The notes below the pieces were generated by a model that saw only the letters and a program-made list of their open reading frames with translations, did no database searches and had not been told where the DNA came from. This document shows positions 9,514 to 18,296 of a DNA stretch of 64,000 nt, piece by piece. This DNA is from JAJCYX01 sp965243825 (GTDB taxonomy: Bacteria > Chloroflexota > Dehalococcoidia > Lucifugimonadales > Lucifugimonadaceae). Position numbers and translations under genes: made by a program. Every line of letters begins with the position of its first letter. The first letter of the stretch is position 1. The stretch covers positions 2,294,001 to 2,358,000 of the forward strand of contig CBDEVT010000001.1 in the NCBI GenBank assembly GCA_965243825.1, written 5' to 3'.

Positions 9514-10947
9514 ATGGAGTTCAGCGTTTACATGAAATCACTAAGCAAACGCCTACATGGTGCAGCCATTGCCTTGATCGTGGGCGCGTTCGCACTGGTC
9601 ACAGGTTGTAGCAGTGTCGGCGAACCAACAGCCACGTCGGGATCCCCAGACGCAACGCCTACAGACGTCGTCCTGGTTGTCGAGACGGCAACGCCCGTGC
9701 CGACCGCGACGCCTACGCCGATATCTGCGGTCGAGCCGTATCCCACCAGTTCTCCGACTTCAACACTGGCCATCTTCCCGCCTATGGAGGTTGTCTGGCT
9801 GAGTGTGGCGGATTTTGGCGAGCCAGTGGTGGATACGGTCTTCGAGGAGTTGCTGGCCCGGCTTCCTGACAACGAGTGGACTCGTGCGTACGCAAAACTC
9901 TCTGACTATGCGGGAGTGCTGGATTTCCTGGGTATTGAGCGGCCTGAACCCGGAGCTACGGAGGAAGATCTCGAGCCATTTCTCGAGGAGTTGAGTGCCA
10001 CGTGGCAGACAGGTTTCGGGCCAGACTTACCCGCCTGGCCGCTACATCTGCGCGACTACCTTTCCATAACTGAATGGTTCCCGTATGTGGCGTTTGATGC
10101 GTGGACCGTCGATCAGTCGGCGCATGGCGGCAGCACCTTCATCAGTTCGTTTTCCGGCGGCAGCAATGGCCAGCGGCAGATCTATGACATAGCGTTCGGG
10201 CGGTTCAACCCGAATGAGACTGCAGACGCACTGGCTGACTGTGAATGTGATCAGCCGACGGTGAATATTCACGAGGGCGTCGAGTACTACTCGTGGAGTG
10301 AGGAAGGCCAGGAATTCATCGGTGAAATCCAACGTAGGCACGGTCCGCCGTTCTATGACCATGTTGGGCGAGGGCCGCAACTCCTGGTCAAAGAAGGCGA
10401 GGCCTATTACGCCATCCTGCATGCTGTTATGCAAGAGATGATCGATGTGTCAGCGGGGGATGAACCATCCCTGGTTGATGATCCGGCTTACACGGTCGCG
10501 GTTCGAAGGCTTGCGAGTCTCGGTCTGATGCGCGACATGACTTTCTATTCCTCTGGCTTATCCCTAGAGGAGGCGCTGGCTGCCCCGGGTCAGCAGAGCA
10601 ACAACCCTGCCCTGTTTGAAGAAACTGTGCGCATGACCGACCTGTTCGAGCCCTTCGACATGGTTGCAACTGGTATCGGATTCGATGGCGAACGAGTGTT
10701 TACCGGTTTCGTCATAAGCAACCCGGACGAGGCAACCGCCTCGCGAAATGCTGAGATATTTGCCGAACGGCTAAGAACGGTACCTACCTCAGTAAGATCT
10801 GACGAGACCTACGGGGATCAGCTGAAACTAATAGAGATCGCAGTAGAAGACAACCTGGTTATCGGCCGTGCCTACTTCCACGACGTCAATCGGCATAGCT
10901 TCGGCTTCCCTTTGCCGTTCTCTAATACCTGGCTGATCTACGAATAA
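9514..10947 (+). CDS. Thr/Pro-linker lipoprotein, tandem paralogue
   Basis: The layout is the same as the preceding gene: signal peptide with lipobox LVTGC, spacer rich in TPTP, and a domain with FGEPVV, LPDNEWTRAYAKLSDYAG, WFPYVAFD, CECDQP, HEGVEYYSW and GIGFDGERVFTGF. The pair clearly arose by duplication and has diverged to perhaps 40% identity by eye. ATG at 9514 is only 2 nt past the previous stop, but GGAG at 9516-9519 points to a second ATG at 9532, which also gives a cleaner signal peptide. Function unknown. Confidence 0.75.
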   Translation: MEFSVYMKSLSKRLHGAAIALIVGAFALVTGCSSVGEPTATSGSPDATPTDVVLVVETATPVPTATPTPISAVEPYPTSSPTSTLAIFPPMEVVWLSVADFGEPVVDTVFEELLARLPDNEWTRAYAKLSDYAGVLDFLGIERPEPGATEEDLEPFLEELSATWQTGFGPDLPAWPLHLRDYLSITEWFPYVAFDAWTVDQSAHGGSTFISSFSGGSNGQRQIYDIAFGRFNPNETADALADCECDQPTVNIHEGVEYYSWSEEGQEFIGEIQRRHGPPFYDHVGRGPQLLVKEGEAYYAILHAVMQEMIDVSAGDEPSLVDDPAYTVAVRRLASLGLMRDMTFYSSGLSLEEALAAPGQQSNNPALFEETVRMTDLFEPFDMVATGIGFDGERVFTGFVISNPDEATASRNAEIFAERLRTVPTSVRSDETYGDQLKLIEIAVEDNLVIGRAYFHDVNRHSFGFPLPFSNTWLIYE

Positions 10948-10966
10948 TCGAACCAGCGAAGATGAT

Positions 10967-12157
10967 TTACTTCGCACGGTCCTCGATCCACTTGAGGTCA
11001 AACTCGAAGCCGAAGCCTGGCGCATCGCTTGGCGTCAGGTAGCCGTCCTTGATGACCGGGGTTCCTGGCAGTGAAACGCGCTCTTCCAGCGGAACTCCAG
11101 GAGGCGAAACGCCTTCAGACCGTTCACCCCACATGATCGCTGGCATAGCGAATGAGACGTGCTGACCGAACGGGTAATTCATGCCCGCGTGCGAAATGAC
11201 CGAGACTCCATGTGCCTGCGCCATATGGCAGATCTTCATGACGCCAGTAACACCGCCGACCCACTGCGGGTCAGGCTGCAGGATGTCGACTAGTCCGTTT
11301 GCGCAGGCGAATGCGAACGGCTGGAGCGAGTACCAGTGCTCCCCGGTAGCGATTGTCTGGTAGGGCACCCGCTGCCGGAATCGAGAATAGCTACCAAGGT
11401 CTTCGGGCGTAAACGAGTCTTCGAGCCACTTGATGCGATACGGCTTTAGCGCCTCTGCCAGTCGCACCGCGTACTCGACGTTCATTGAAATCCACGAATC
11501 GACCGCTATCTCCACATCGTCCCCAACTTGCTCCCGCGTCTTCGCCACCATCTCCTCGTTCTTGCGCAGGCCTTCGATATTTTCCTCGGGTCCATGCGTG
11601 ATGAACAGCTTTACCGCTTTGAAGCCGAGTTCAAGGAACCACTCGATGCTGTTTTCCACGCCATAGGACATATCAGTGCAACTGGCGTAGCAGAAGATCC
11701 TGTCTTTCTGCGGACCGCCCATCAGCTCGTAGACTGGCCTCTCGAGCACCTTGCCTTTCAGGTCCCACAGAGCGTTATCCACCGCACTGATCGCATAGCT
11801 GACAAGACCTGCCGTGCCGAACGCGTTGGTCGACCGCTGCATGATGTCCCACATCTTCTCGATGGCCATGCAGTCCTGGCCTTCGAGCATGGGGCCAAGG
11901 TGATCATTGATCAGCGAGACGACGGGTCCGCTGAAGAGCGACATTCCAAATCCCCAGGTTCCGTCTTCGGCGGTCACAAGGCATGCGGTGCGAGACCAGT
12001 TTCCGCGTCCCGGTGCTGTCTGCGCTTTTGAGAATTCCGGATACCGGCGCATTGGGCTAACGAAACTTGTGTCACCGGAAAGCTGCGGTACGCGTGGTGT
12101 CGTTTTCGCCTGCGGGGTTACGTCGATAGGAAATGCGCGAATCTCTTGAATCTTCAT
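10967..12157 (-). CDS. Enolase-superfamily acid-sugar dehydratase, L-rhamnonate dehydratase-like
   Basis: Enzymes of this group remove water from aldonic acids through a Mg-stabilised enolate. The 396 residues show the N-terminal capping domain and a C-terminal barrel. Likely metal ligands are Asp220 (AVDSW), Glu246 (WLEDS) and Glu273 (TGEHW); a His in ISHAG (His323) is the probable catalytic base or acid. The TGEHW motif and the long loop near GDTSFVSPMRRYP resemble the rhamnonate dehydratase (RhmD) subgroup. Neighbours include an M24 protein and a gluconolactonase-like gene, which suits a sugar-acid pathway. The exact substrate is not deducible. Confidence 0.85.
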   Translation of the reverse strand: MKIQEIRAFPIDVTPQAKTTPRVPQLSGDTSFVSPMRRYPEFSKAQTAPGRGNWSRTACLVTAEDGTWGFGMSLFSGPVVSLINDHLGPMLEGQDCMAIEKMWDIMQRSTNAFGTAGLVSYAISAVDNALWDLKGKVLERPVYELMGGPQKDRIFCYASCTDMSYGVENSIEWFLELGFKAVKLFITHGPEENIEGLRKNEEMVAKTREQVGDDVEIAVDSWISMNVEYAVRLAEALKPYRIKWLEDSFTPEDLGSYSRFRQRVPYQTIATGEHWYSLQPFAFACANGLVDILQPDPQWVGGVTGVMKICHMAQAHGVSVISHAGMNYPFGQHVSFAMPAIMWGERSEGVSPPGVPLEERVSLPGTPVIKDGYLTPSDAPGFGFEFDLKWIEDRAK

Positions 12158-12310
12158 TTACTTTTGTTCCGTGCTCCGTACCTGTAAGGGCTGATTGGTC
12201 GGTGATGGCCGAGCCGTGGCCCTGCTCATTCGTTCTGAGCCGGGCCGAATGCCGGCAGTTTCGTGTTTCTGGGCGAAGGTTACACGTCCCAGACACACCG
12301 TCAGCGTTAA

Positions 12311-13471
12311 CTATTTGAAGACAACGCCTGGCTCAGTCCCTGAAGTCAGAGTTTCGCAGCCGGTCTCAGTTACCATGACGGTATCACTGCACCCGAATGC
12401 GCCTATTCCCGGCAACCGCATCGTCGTGATCAGGTGGAACGTCATACCGGGTTGGAGGAGCATCTCTTCTTCGGCACTGATCGACAGGATGTCGCCTTCA
12501 TCCCACCCTGGCGGAAAGGCGATGCCGATGCCGTATGCGATGCGGCGTCCCTGTTTATACGGTAGTCCAGACCCGTTGATCACAGCGCTGCCCGCCTCGA
12601 ACACTCTTCGCGCTTCGACTCCGGGTCGGATCACAGATTTCGCTCTCTCAAGGGCAGTTCGAGACGTGCGGTCCGCCGCCAGTACAGTGTCGCTCGGTTC
12701 TCCGATAAACACGCCTCTCGAATGGGCCGCGTGATATCGGTTATGACCGCCGGGAATCTCCAGAAACACGAGATCACCTGATTCGATGGTCTTGGCTGAC
12801 CACGTGGCATGCACCAGTTCCGATCGTGCACCTGACGTGATGAACGCAGGCAGTCCGGTGTATTCAGAACCGGCGAGGTCCAGCGCAGAGTGCACAGCCG
12901 CAGCAACCTCTAACTCAGTTGCTCCTTCCGCGACGGCGTCGATTCCGGCGCGCATCCCTGTTGCAGAAAACTGCGCTGCCTTACGCATGTAGTCGAGCTC
13001 GAGCGTTGATTTGATCAGCCGTACAGACTCGATCAACCCGCTGGCGCTCTTGAAGCCAAGTCTGGGTAGCAATTGGCCTATTCGGTCACGGTTATCGACC
13101 GTCAAATACCATGACCGCTCCTCGATGCCGACGACAGCAGAACGCAGCCCTTTTTCATTCAGAACATCCGCCGTTACCTGCGACCAGTCCGATACATCAG
13201 GGAACAACCGAACATCCTCGACCCAGCAGAACTCTGGCACCAGCGACGCCTCGTGAGGCGGCGGGATGAACACCGGCTCCGATTCGAGTGGGACGATCAG
13301 CGCCTGGTGCCAGTAGTAGCCCGGCGTCTGGTAGCCGGTCAGGTAGAAGATATTCTCCGGAGTGTGCACAAGCAGAACGTCGAGCCTGCGCTCTGCCATT
13401 TGCCTTCTGACGGCCTGAAGTCGTTGCTCGTACTCTTCTGCCGAAAATAGCTGCACGCGCGGTGGCTTCAA
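12311..13471 (-). CDS. M24-fold hydrolase of the creatinase/ectoine hydrolase (DoeA) type
   Basis: The fold is that of Xaa-Pro aminopeptidase/creatinase: an N-terminal domain (about 10-150, with NIFYLTGYQTPGYYWHQ) and a pita-bread domain. The dinuclear metal site of true M24 peptidases is missing. The first Asp is replaced in FLEIPGG (Glu238), the second Asp in YHAAHSRG, and the His of GHGIG is Tyr in AYGIGIAFPPGWDEG. The last motif and NRYHAAHSR match the metal-independent creatinase and DoeA ectoine-hydrolase branch. A C-N hydrolase acting on a small amidine or amide is the best guess; ectoine itself is unproven because no doeB-like gene is nearby. Confidence 0.75.
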   Translation of the reverse strand: MKPPRVQLFSAEEYEQRLQAVRRQMAERRLDVLLVHTPENIFYLTGYQTPGYYWHQALIVPLESEPVFIPPPHEASLVPEFCWVEDVRLFPDVSDWSQVTADVLNEKGLRSAVVGIEERSWYLTVDNRDRIGQLLPRLGFKSASGLIESVRLIKSTLELDYMRKAAQFSATGMRAGIDAVAEGATELEVAAAVHSALDLAGSEYTGLPAFITSGARSELVHATWSAKTIESGDLVFLEIPGGHNRYHAAHSRGVFIGEPSDTVLAADRTSRTALERAKSVIRPGVEARRVFEAGSAVINGSGLPYKQGRRIAYGIGIAFPPGWDEGDILSISAEEEMLLQPGMTFHLITTMRLPGIGAFGCSDTVMVTETGCETLTSGTEPGVVFK

Positions 13472-13590
13472 AGCTAGATCTTCCTGACGTCGTAGTGAAA
13501 CGTCGCCGCATTCTCGCAGAACGATCGCATGTGCGGGCTATCATGTGCCGAGCAACCAACTGAAAACGACAGAACAGGAATTCCGTCACC

Positions 13591-14469
13591 ATGACCATCT
13601 TCGTTGAAGACCTTAAAAATCCCGAAGCGCCGGTGCTGCTCCCGGACAACAGCCTGTGCCTCGTGGAGATGCACGCATCCCGCGGATGGATACTTTGGCT
13701 CAGCGAAGACGGCACGGAACGAAAGGTCATAGCCAAGACAGGGCGGCCGAACGGCATGACACTGGCCGCCGACGGCACCCTCTGGGTGGCCGAATCGGTC
13801 AACCCGCCTGCGCTCCTGCACGTAACGTTAGACGGCGACGTTGAGGTGGTCGCAACGTCCTGCGAGGGCAAGGAGTTCCTGTTTCCGAACGATCTGCGTT
13901 TTGGCCCGGACGGCATGCTCTACATGACAGATACAGGAGTCCACATGGACAACTGGCGGGACCTGCCGCCGGACCAGCGCCAGACTGCTCCGACGGATGC
14001 CCGCGTCTACCGAATTGACCCTGCAACCGGCGAAGGCGAGATCATCGGCACCGGATACGAGTTTGCGAACGGAATTGCGTTTGATGCTGAGAACAACCTG
14101 TACGTGGCCGCGACTCAGTCTGGCCTGATCTACCGGCACACATGGGCGAACGGAGTGGTGAGCCGAGACAAAGAGGTCTTCGGTTCGGTTGTTGACGAGT
14201 CGAAACCGCCGCAAGGGTTGCGTGGTCCAGACGGCATGACTTTCGGTACAGACGGCAACCTGTACGTCGCAGTAGTAGGGCAGCAGGACGTTACTGTGCT
14301 TGGACCGGACGGCACCGTTTTGCGTCGCATAGAGCTCGAAGGCCCGGCGCCCACCAACGTCGCATTCGGCCCCACAGGCTCAGGCAAGCTCTACGTCACA
14401 GAGCAAGGCGTAGGCCACCTGGAAGTCCACGAATTAGACACGGACGGACTAGCGCTGATGCGGGGGTGA
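13591..14469 (+). CDS. SMP-30/gluconolactonase family protein
   Basis: This six-bladed beta-propeller hydrolase opens sugar lactones in many relatives. Repeated blade motifs are visible: GRPNGMTLAADGTLWVAES, FPNDLRFGPDGMLYMTDTG, FANGIAFDAENNLYVA and GPDGMTFGTDGNLYVA. The Asn and Asp of PNDLRFGPDG correspond to usual Ca-site residues. The 292-residue length fits the family. It diverges from the M24 gene, with 119 nt between the two starts. A lactonase in the same acid-sugar route as the upstream dehydratase is plausible but inferred. Confidence 0.85.
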   Translation: MTIFVEDLKNPEAPVLLPDNSLCLVEMHASRGWILWLSEDGTERKVIAKTGRPNGMTLAADGTLWVAESVNPPALLHVTLDGDVEVVATSCEGKEFLFPNDLRFGPDGMLYMTDTGVHMDNWRDLPPDQRQTAPTDARVYRIDPATGEGEIIGTGYEFANGIAFDAENNLYVAATQSGLIYRHTWANGVVSRDKEVFGSVVDESKPPQGLRGPDGMTFGTDGNLYVAVVGQQDVTVLGPDGTVLRRIELEGPAPTNVAFGPTGSGKLYVTEQGVGHLEVHELDTDGLALMRG

Positions 14470-14488
14470 CATTGATGAAAACTCTGCC

Positions 14489-14911
14489 TTACGCCGGTGA
14501 CGGGCTACCCGCGGTGACAACCACTACCTGCCCTGTTTGATTGTCGATCAGAACCCTGTCTCCTAAAGGATCACGAAGCCGCACTGCGATGTGGTCGAAG
14601 CCGGTACAACCGCCTCGAAATGGAGTGGATGAGGCGACCACTTGAAGCCGTACATCTAGGTCGGATTGTTCCAGAGAAGATACCGATGGATGTCCGCCGC
14701 ATGAATTGACGATGAGGATCAGTTCAGTGGGCGATTGTAACCACGCTTCCGCAATGCTCACATCGCTGCGCCACACGCCTCCACCTAACGTGTTCCATAT
14801 TATTACCGCCACGGCGAAACCAGCCCCGAAGCACAACGCCATTGTGGCAATTAAATAGGTAAGATGAGTATTTGTTATTTGTTTCAGACGAGAGTCTTCA
14901 GAAGTGGGCAT
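14489..14911 (-). CDS. Small membrane-anchored protein, unknown
   Basis: The protein has 140 residues. A single hydrophobic segment (residues about 18-41, LIATMALCFGAGFAVAVIIW) suggests an N-terminal anchor with an extracytoplasmic domain of about 95 residues holding two Cys (NSCGGH and GGCTGF) that could form a disulfide. No family was recognised. It follows the trypsin-like protease gene on the same strand after about 100 nt, and shares its lower GC. No obvious ribosome site lies before the ATG, so the start is uncertain. Confidence 0.55.
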   Translation of the reverse strand: MPTSEDSRLKQITNTHLTYLIATMALCFGAGFAVAVIIWNTLGGGVWRSDVSIAEAWLQSPTELILIVNSCGGHPSVSSLEQSDLDVRLQVVASSTPFRGGCTGFDHIAVRLRDPLGDRVLIDNQTGQVVVVTAGSPSPA

Positions 14912-14957
14912 TTTTACGGCATGTCATATGTTGACTTCTTCGTAAGATATATTTTGC

Positions 14958-14996
14958 AGCACCAGGCTTGCTGTGCAAAACTGCAAGCCTGGTGCT
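14958..14996. terminator. 14-bp perfect hairpin downstream of the protease gene
   Basis: AGCACCAGGCTTGC (14958-14971) pairs perfectly with GCAAGCCTGGTGCT (14983-14996) around an 11-nt loop. It lies 17 nt past the protease stop codon. Neither flank carries a clean U-tract (the minus-strand 3' flank is GCAAAATATATC), so it may be a weak terminator or an mRNA-stabilising stem. Confidence 0.5.
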
Positions 14997-15012
14997 CGAT
15001 GACCTGTTCTTT

Positions 15013-16308
15013 TCAGCTAAAGCGAAGATCCACATCAATGGCGTCGTCAGAAAGGAAGATTTGGGACCAAACTCCTCTGTCGAACGGCCAAGGATCGTGC
15101 ATCCAACCCTTGGTGATACCGTAGGCCGTATTGCCCCAGTAGACTGGCCCTCCACTGTCTCCGACCTCGGTTAGATTTGCACCCATTTGTACCAGATTGC
15201 AAGCGCCGGCTGCGCATTGGTTGAGTTTGCGCACTTCTTGACACTGCTGATGGGTTATTCTGCCATTGTGGCAAAGTGACTGACCAACTACTGACCAGCC
15301 CATCGAGCTCACATCACGCCTGTCAGTTTCAGTTGTTGAACTGCTACCGGCGTAGAAGTCGTCAGTATGTGTACAAGAAGAACCGGAGAACCAAGCGAAA
15401 TCTCCATAGGTGCTAACGTAGCTGTCCTCTAGGCTCAAAAAGCATCCGTCGTCCCAATAACCAGATAAATCGCAATGACCGGCCGTCAGGATACCTGGCA
15501 CAGCACCTGGGCCCCAGACACCAAATCCTGTTGTGCAAATAATGTCTTCACCGCCTAGATGTTCGGTTCTGCTGTGATTGCCACTTAAAACTGGGCTAGC
15601 CGACTGAACCACTGAAACGATCATGTCGTTAAGAATGTTCACTCCCACTGCAGAAGCGAGATTCAACTCGACTTCTGCAAGAAGATTATTCAGCATTGAA
15701 ACTGGAACAGAATCCTGAAGCATTACTGATGTTGTTATCACGCCTGTGGCGTAATCGTGTGAGGTGACAGCATCACGTACTTCGGACCTCTCGATGACAG
15801 TGTAGTGGGCCACTTCAATTGCACTCCGGAGTTCGATTTCGGAAAAACCCATGTCAGATCGCACATCGACAAGAATGCGAGGATATGCATCGACGAAAGA
15901 GTCAACCATCTCGGCACTAGCTTCCGGGGTGCCATTCTTGAAGGCAATCCAAGCGTTATTAGCGTCTACGATCTCTGCTCCCGCGAAATCTTCAGGGAAT
16001 GATTTACGTATTTCGGCCACAGCCAAGGCAAAATTATCATTCCAAGCGTATCGATCAATCGCTGCTTCAAGCGTAATCCCGAACTGCTTAGCAACTGCCT
16101 GCAAGTCACGAAGTTCGGCATCACTGATCGGATCATCGACTTTTGGTGGCGCCACGTCCGGTTGCTCAGCGGCAGACGGTCCCACCGGATCAGACGAAGC
16201 GGTCCCAAGGCCGCCAGACGCGGCGATCAAAACCAAGGATATTGTCAAAGACAAAACAAGCAACGGTAAGACCAGCATTACTCTTGACCGTAATTTGCTA
16301 CTTATCAT
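15013..16308 (-). CDS. Secreted chymotrypsin-fold serine protease with pro-region
   Basis: This is an extracellular S1 protease made as a preproenzyme. Residues 8-30 form a signal peptide. Residues about 55-235 are a pro-region resembling streptogrisin-type inhibitors. The mature domain holds the triad His278 (LTAGHC), Asp303 (YGDFAWF) and Ser385 (VGDSGGPV). Eight Cys in the mature part (258, 279, 289, 312, 346, 356, 365, 370) suggest disulfides. AAGGAG lies 8 nt before the ATG. Hand counts of GC in this stretch are lower (about 38-47% in sampled lines) than in neighbours (about 58%), which hints at transfer. It may degrade protein outside the cell. Confidence 0.88.
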   Translation of the reverse strand: MISSKLRSRVMLVLPLLVLSLTISLVLIAASGGLGTASSDPVGPSAAEQPDVAPPKVDDPISDAELRDLQAVAKQFGITLEAAIDRYAWNDNFALAVAEIRKSFPEDFAGAEIVDANNAWIAFKNGTPEASAEMVDSFVDAYPRILVDVRSDMGFSEIELRSAIEVAHYTVIERSEVRDAVTSHDYATGVITTSVMLQDSVPVSMLNNLLAEVELNLASAVGVNILNDMIVSVVQSASPVLSGNHSRTEHLGGEDIICTTGFGVWGPGAVPGILTAGHCDLSGYWDDGCFLSLEDSYVSTYGDFAWFSGSSCTHTDDFYAGSSSTTETDRRDVSSMGWSVVGQSLCHNGRITHQQCQEVRKLNQCAAGACNLVQMGANLTEVGDSGGPVYWGNTAYGITKGWMHDPWPFDRGVWSQIFLSDDAIDVDLRFS

Positions 16309-16574
16309 CGAAAAATCTCCTTATTTGATGTAAAATCCCGTCTGTATGCTAGTGAAATCAGGTATTCACGTAGAGAATTAAGCGCAGGTGCAAGGCACTA
16401 CAACTTGCAAGATCTCCATCCGTCAATGACTGCCTATGTTCTGAGGGCATTCGAGCACTAACATCGCACGAAAGTGCTAGCCCAGAAGTGTTACGGGTAG
16501 TCGTGATAGCGACGGTTAATCACGCGAAGTAACCAGCCATTGAACCTGGTGATCGAAAGGTTGCGGATTGTTGG

Positions 16575-16808
16575 TCAGGCGCTTCGTTTCGGGTTCGCAG
16601 CCATCTTTGCCTCGGTCATGATCCGGGCGATGTCTGCCCTGTTGTTGGCGTCCAGCTTGTCCATGATGTTGGACACGTGACGCTTGACCGTATCGAGCGC
16701 GATGTCGAGTTCGCTGCCGATGCTTGCGTTGGTCTGGCCGTGAACGACCAGGTGAGCTACTTGCAGTTCGCGTTCTGTGAGAAGGCTCCGGTTCCTACGT
16801 GGACTCAT
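16575..16808 (-). CDS. Stand-alone LuxR/GerE-type HTH regulator
   Basis: The 77-residue protein is almost only a GerE helix-turn-helix: LTERELQVAHLVVHGQTN, then IALDTVKRHVSNIMDKL and the family-typical NNRADIARI. There is no receiver or ligand-binding domain. ATG at 16808 is preceded by GGAG with 6-nt spacing; a TTG 12 nt upstream is less likely. It may act with a separate sensor, or as a small DNA-binding regulator like GerE. Its target is unknown; the protease gene lies downstream on the same strand after about 270 nt. Confidence 0.8.
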   Translation of the reverse strand: MSPRRNRSLLTERELQVAHLVVHGQTNASIGSELDIALDTVKRHVSNIMDKLDANNRADIARIMTEAKMAANPKRSA

Positions 16809-17128
16809 AGTGGTCTCCAATATCCGTTACTGGTATTGAGAGTTGGACCAACCGTGCGCGTATTGTTTAACACATTTATGGTTAAGGCATGATTACGGTG
16901 AGAAGTGTCGTGGGACTTTGCAAGACGAGTGAGATCCCTCTGCTGCGATCGGGATGAGGGAATACGCGGTCTGGCTAGCCGTGGGCGCGAACAGGCCTGG
17001 ATGCGGGCCGCCACCATTCGACTGCGCCCAGGACTGCAGATCAGAACCGCTCAGCACCCTTCGACAGGCTCAGGATGGCTGTGTCCTCACTGGCGCAGGA
17101 TGACGGCTGTCGAACGCCCGCGTGAACC
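16809..17128. other. 320-nt non-coding region with a dispersed repeat
   Basis: This region lies between the HTH gene and the alcohol dehydrogenase. No supported gene was seen. It holds one copy of a CTTCGACAGGCTCAGG-type repeat (17057-17078), and on the minus strand leads into the HTH gene. The remainder shows nothing recognisable. Confidence 0.4.
17057..17078. repeat. CTTCGACAGGCTCAGG-type dispersed repeat, copy 1
   Basis: CCCTTCGACAGGCTCAGGATGG sits in non-coding DNA just after the alcohol dehydrogenase stop. A shortened copy (TTCTTCGACAACTCAGGATGG) occurs at 18948-18966 in the next large gap. Similar short intergenic repeats are common in environmental bacterial genomes. Their function is unclear. 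Confidence 0.5.
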
Positions 17129-18205
17129 CTAACTAAAGCTCAACACAGTCCTTGCTACTTCGCCGGCTTTCATTGCTCGGAAGGCCTCGTTTATGTCGTC
17201 GAGGCTGCCGCGGCGGGTGACCATCTCGTCCAGCAGCAGGCGGCCCTGCATGTAGAACTCCACGTACTTTGGCATGTCGAGCTTGAAGCGGTTCGAGCCC
17301 ATGCTTGAGCCCTGCAGCTTGCGCTCCCGCAGCCCGCTTCCCTCGATCTCGATCTTCGTGCCGACAGGGATCATGCCGATGATCGTCGCAGTGCCGCCTG
17401 GCTTCAGCGACTCCCAGCACGCCTCGGCCGTCTCTTTCAGCCCGACCGCTTCGAAGGTGTAGTCTGCGCCGCCGTTGGTCAGCTCGATGATCGCCTCTAC
17501 CGGGTCGTGTGAGGAGGAGTCGACAACGTGCGTCGCTCCGAGGTCGAGTGCCGTCTTGAGCTTCGATTCGTGGACATCGACGGCGATGATCTGTGCCGCG
17601 CCGCCGATGCGAGCGCCCTGGATGGCGCCGAGACCGACTCCGCCGGTGCCAAAGACGACCACTGACGAGCCTGCTTCTATGTGCGCGGTGTTTAGCGCCG
17701 CGCCGACTCCTGTTGTGACGCCGCAGCCTATGAGCGCCGCGCCCTCGAACGGCATGTCTTCCCGGATTTTGACCACGCTGTTCTCGTGGACGAGCATCTG
17801 TTCGGCGTAGGTTGCGAGCAGCGCCATCTGGCCGACAGGCGCGCCGTCCAGGCTGAGTCGGGGTGTTTCGTCAGCGCCGCGGGCAGGCTTTGTCTGGCAT
17901 CGTGCGGGATGTCCGCTAATGCAGTGTTCGCACTTTCCGCAGTAGACGGAGAGGCAGAGGATCACATGATCGCCGGGCGCAAAGTCGGTGACCGAATCGC
18001 CGACCGCTTCGACGATGCCCGCGCCTTCGTGGCCCATGACGGTGGGCGTCTCCATCGGATAGAGCCCTTCGACGAAGTGGAGGTCGGAGTGGCAGACTCC
18101 CGTTGCTGCGGTACGGACGAGCACTTCGTGGGAGGCTGGCTTATCCACCTGCACGTCCTCGATGCTCAGCGGCTGGTTGACTTCAGTGAATACGGCGGCA
18201 CGCAT
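17129..18205 (-). CDS. Zinc-dependent alcohol dehydrogenase (MDR, class III-like)
   Basis: The enzyme oxidises an alcohol or hydroxymethyl adduct with NAD. Catalytic zinc ligands are the Cys and His in GVCHSDLH and GHEGAG. The structural zinc loop is CGKCEHCISGHPARC. The Rossmann motif GTGGVGLGAIQGA and the segment IGCGVTTGVGAAL match the class III/NDMA-dependent branch. The longer upstream frame is unlikely: ATG at 18205 has CAGGAG 9 nt upstream and starts at the conserved MRAAVF. Substrate not determined. Confidence 0.9.
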   Translation of the reverse strand: MRAAVFTEVNQPLSIEDVQVDKPASHEVLVRTAATGVCHSDLHFVEGLYPMETPTVMGHEGAGIVEAVGDSVTDFAPGDHVILCLSVYCGKCEHCISGHPARCQTKPARGADETPRLSLDGAPVGQMALLATYAEQMLVHENSVVKIREDMPFEGAALIGCGVTTGVGAALNTAHIEAGSSVVVFGTGGVGLGAIQGARIGGAAQIIAVDVHESKLKTALDLGATHVVDSSSHDPVEAIIELTNGGADYTFEAVGLKETAEACWESLKPGGTATIIGMIPVGTKIEIEGSGLRERKLQGSSMGSNRFKLDMPKYVEFYMQGRLLLDEMVTRRGSLDDINEAFRAMKAGEVARTVLSFS

Positions 18206-18296
18206 GTCAGCACACTCCTGATTCATCATCGGAACTGCCCTAGATGGCGGCATTATGACAGGATGGCACCGATTTGTGGATGGGCGGCCGGACGCC

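Noticed and set aside
10956..10975. 6-bp hairpin at the end of the second lipoprotein gene
   Set aside because: Short stem without a U-tract; it could arise by chance.
13197..13916. Minus-strand 239-residue frame across the M24 and SMP-30 genes
   Set aside because: It is antisense to two clear genes and has Ser/Arg-rich, shadow-like composition.
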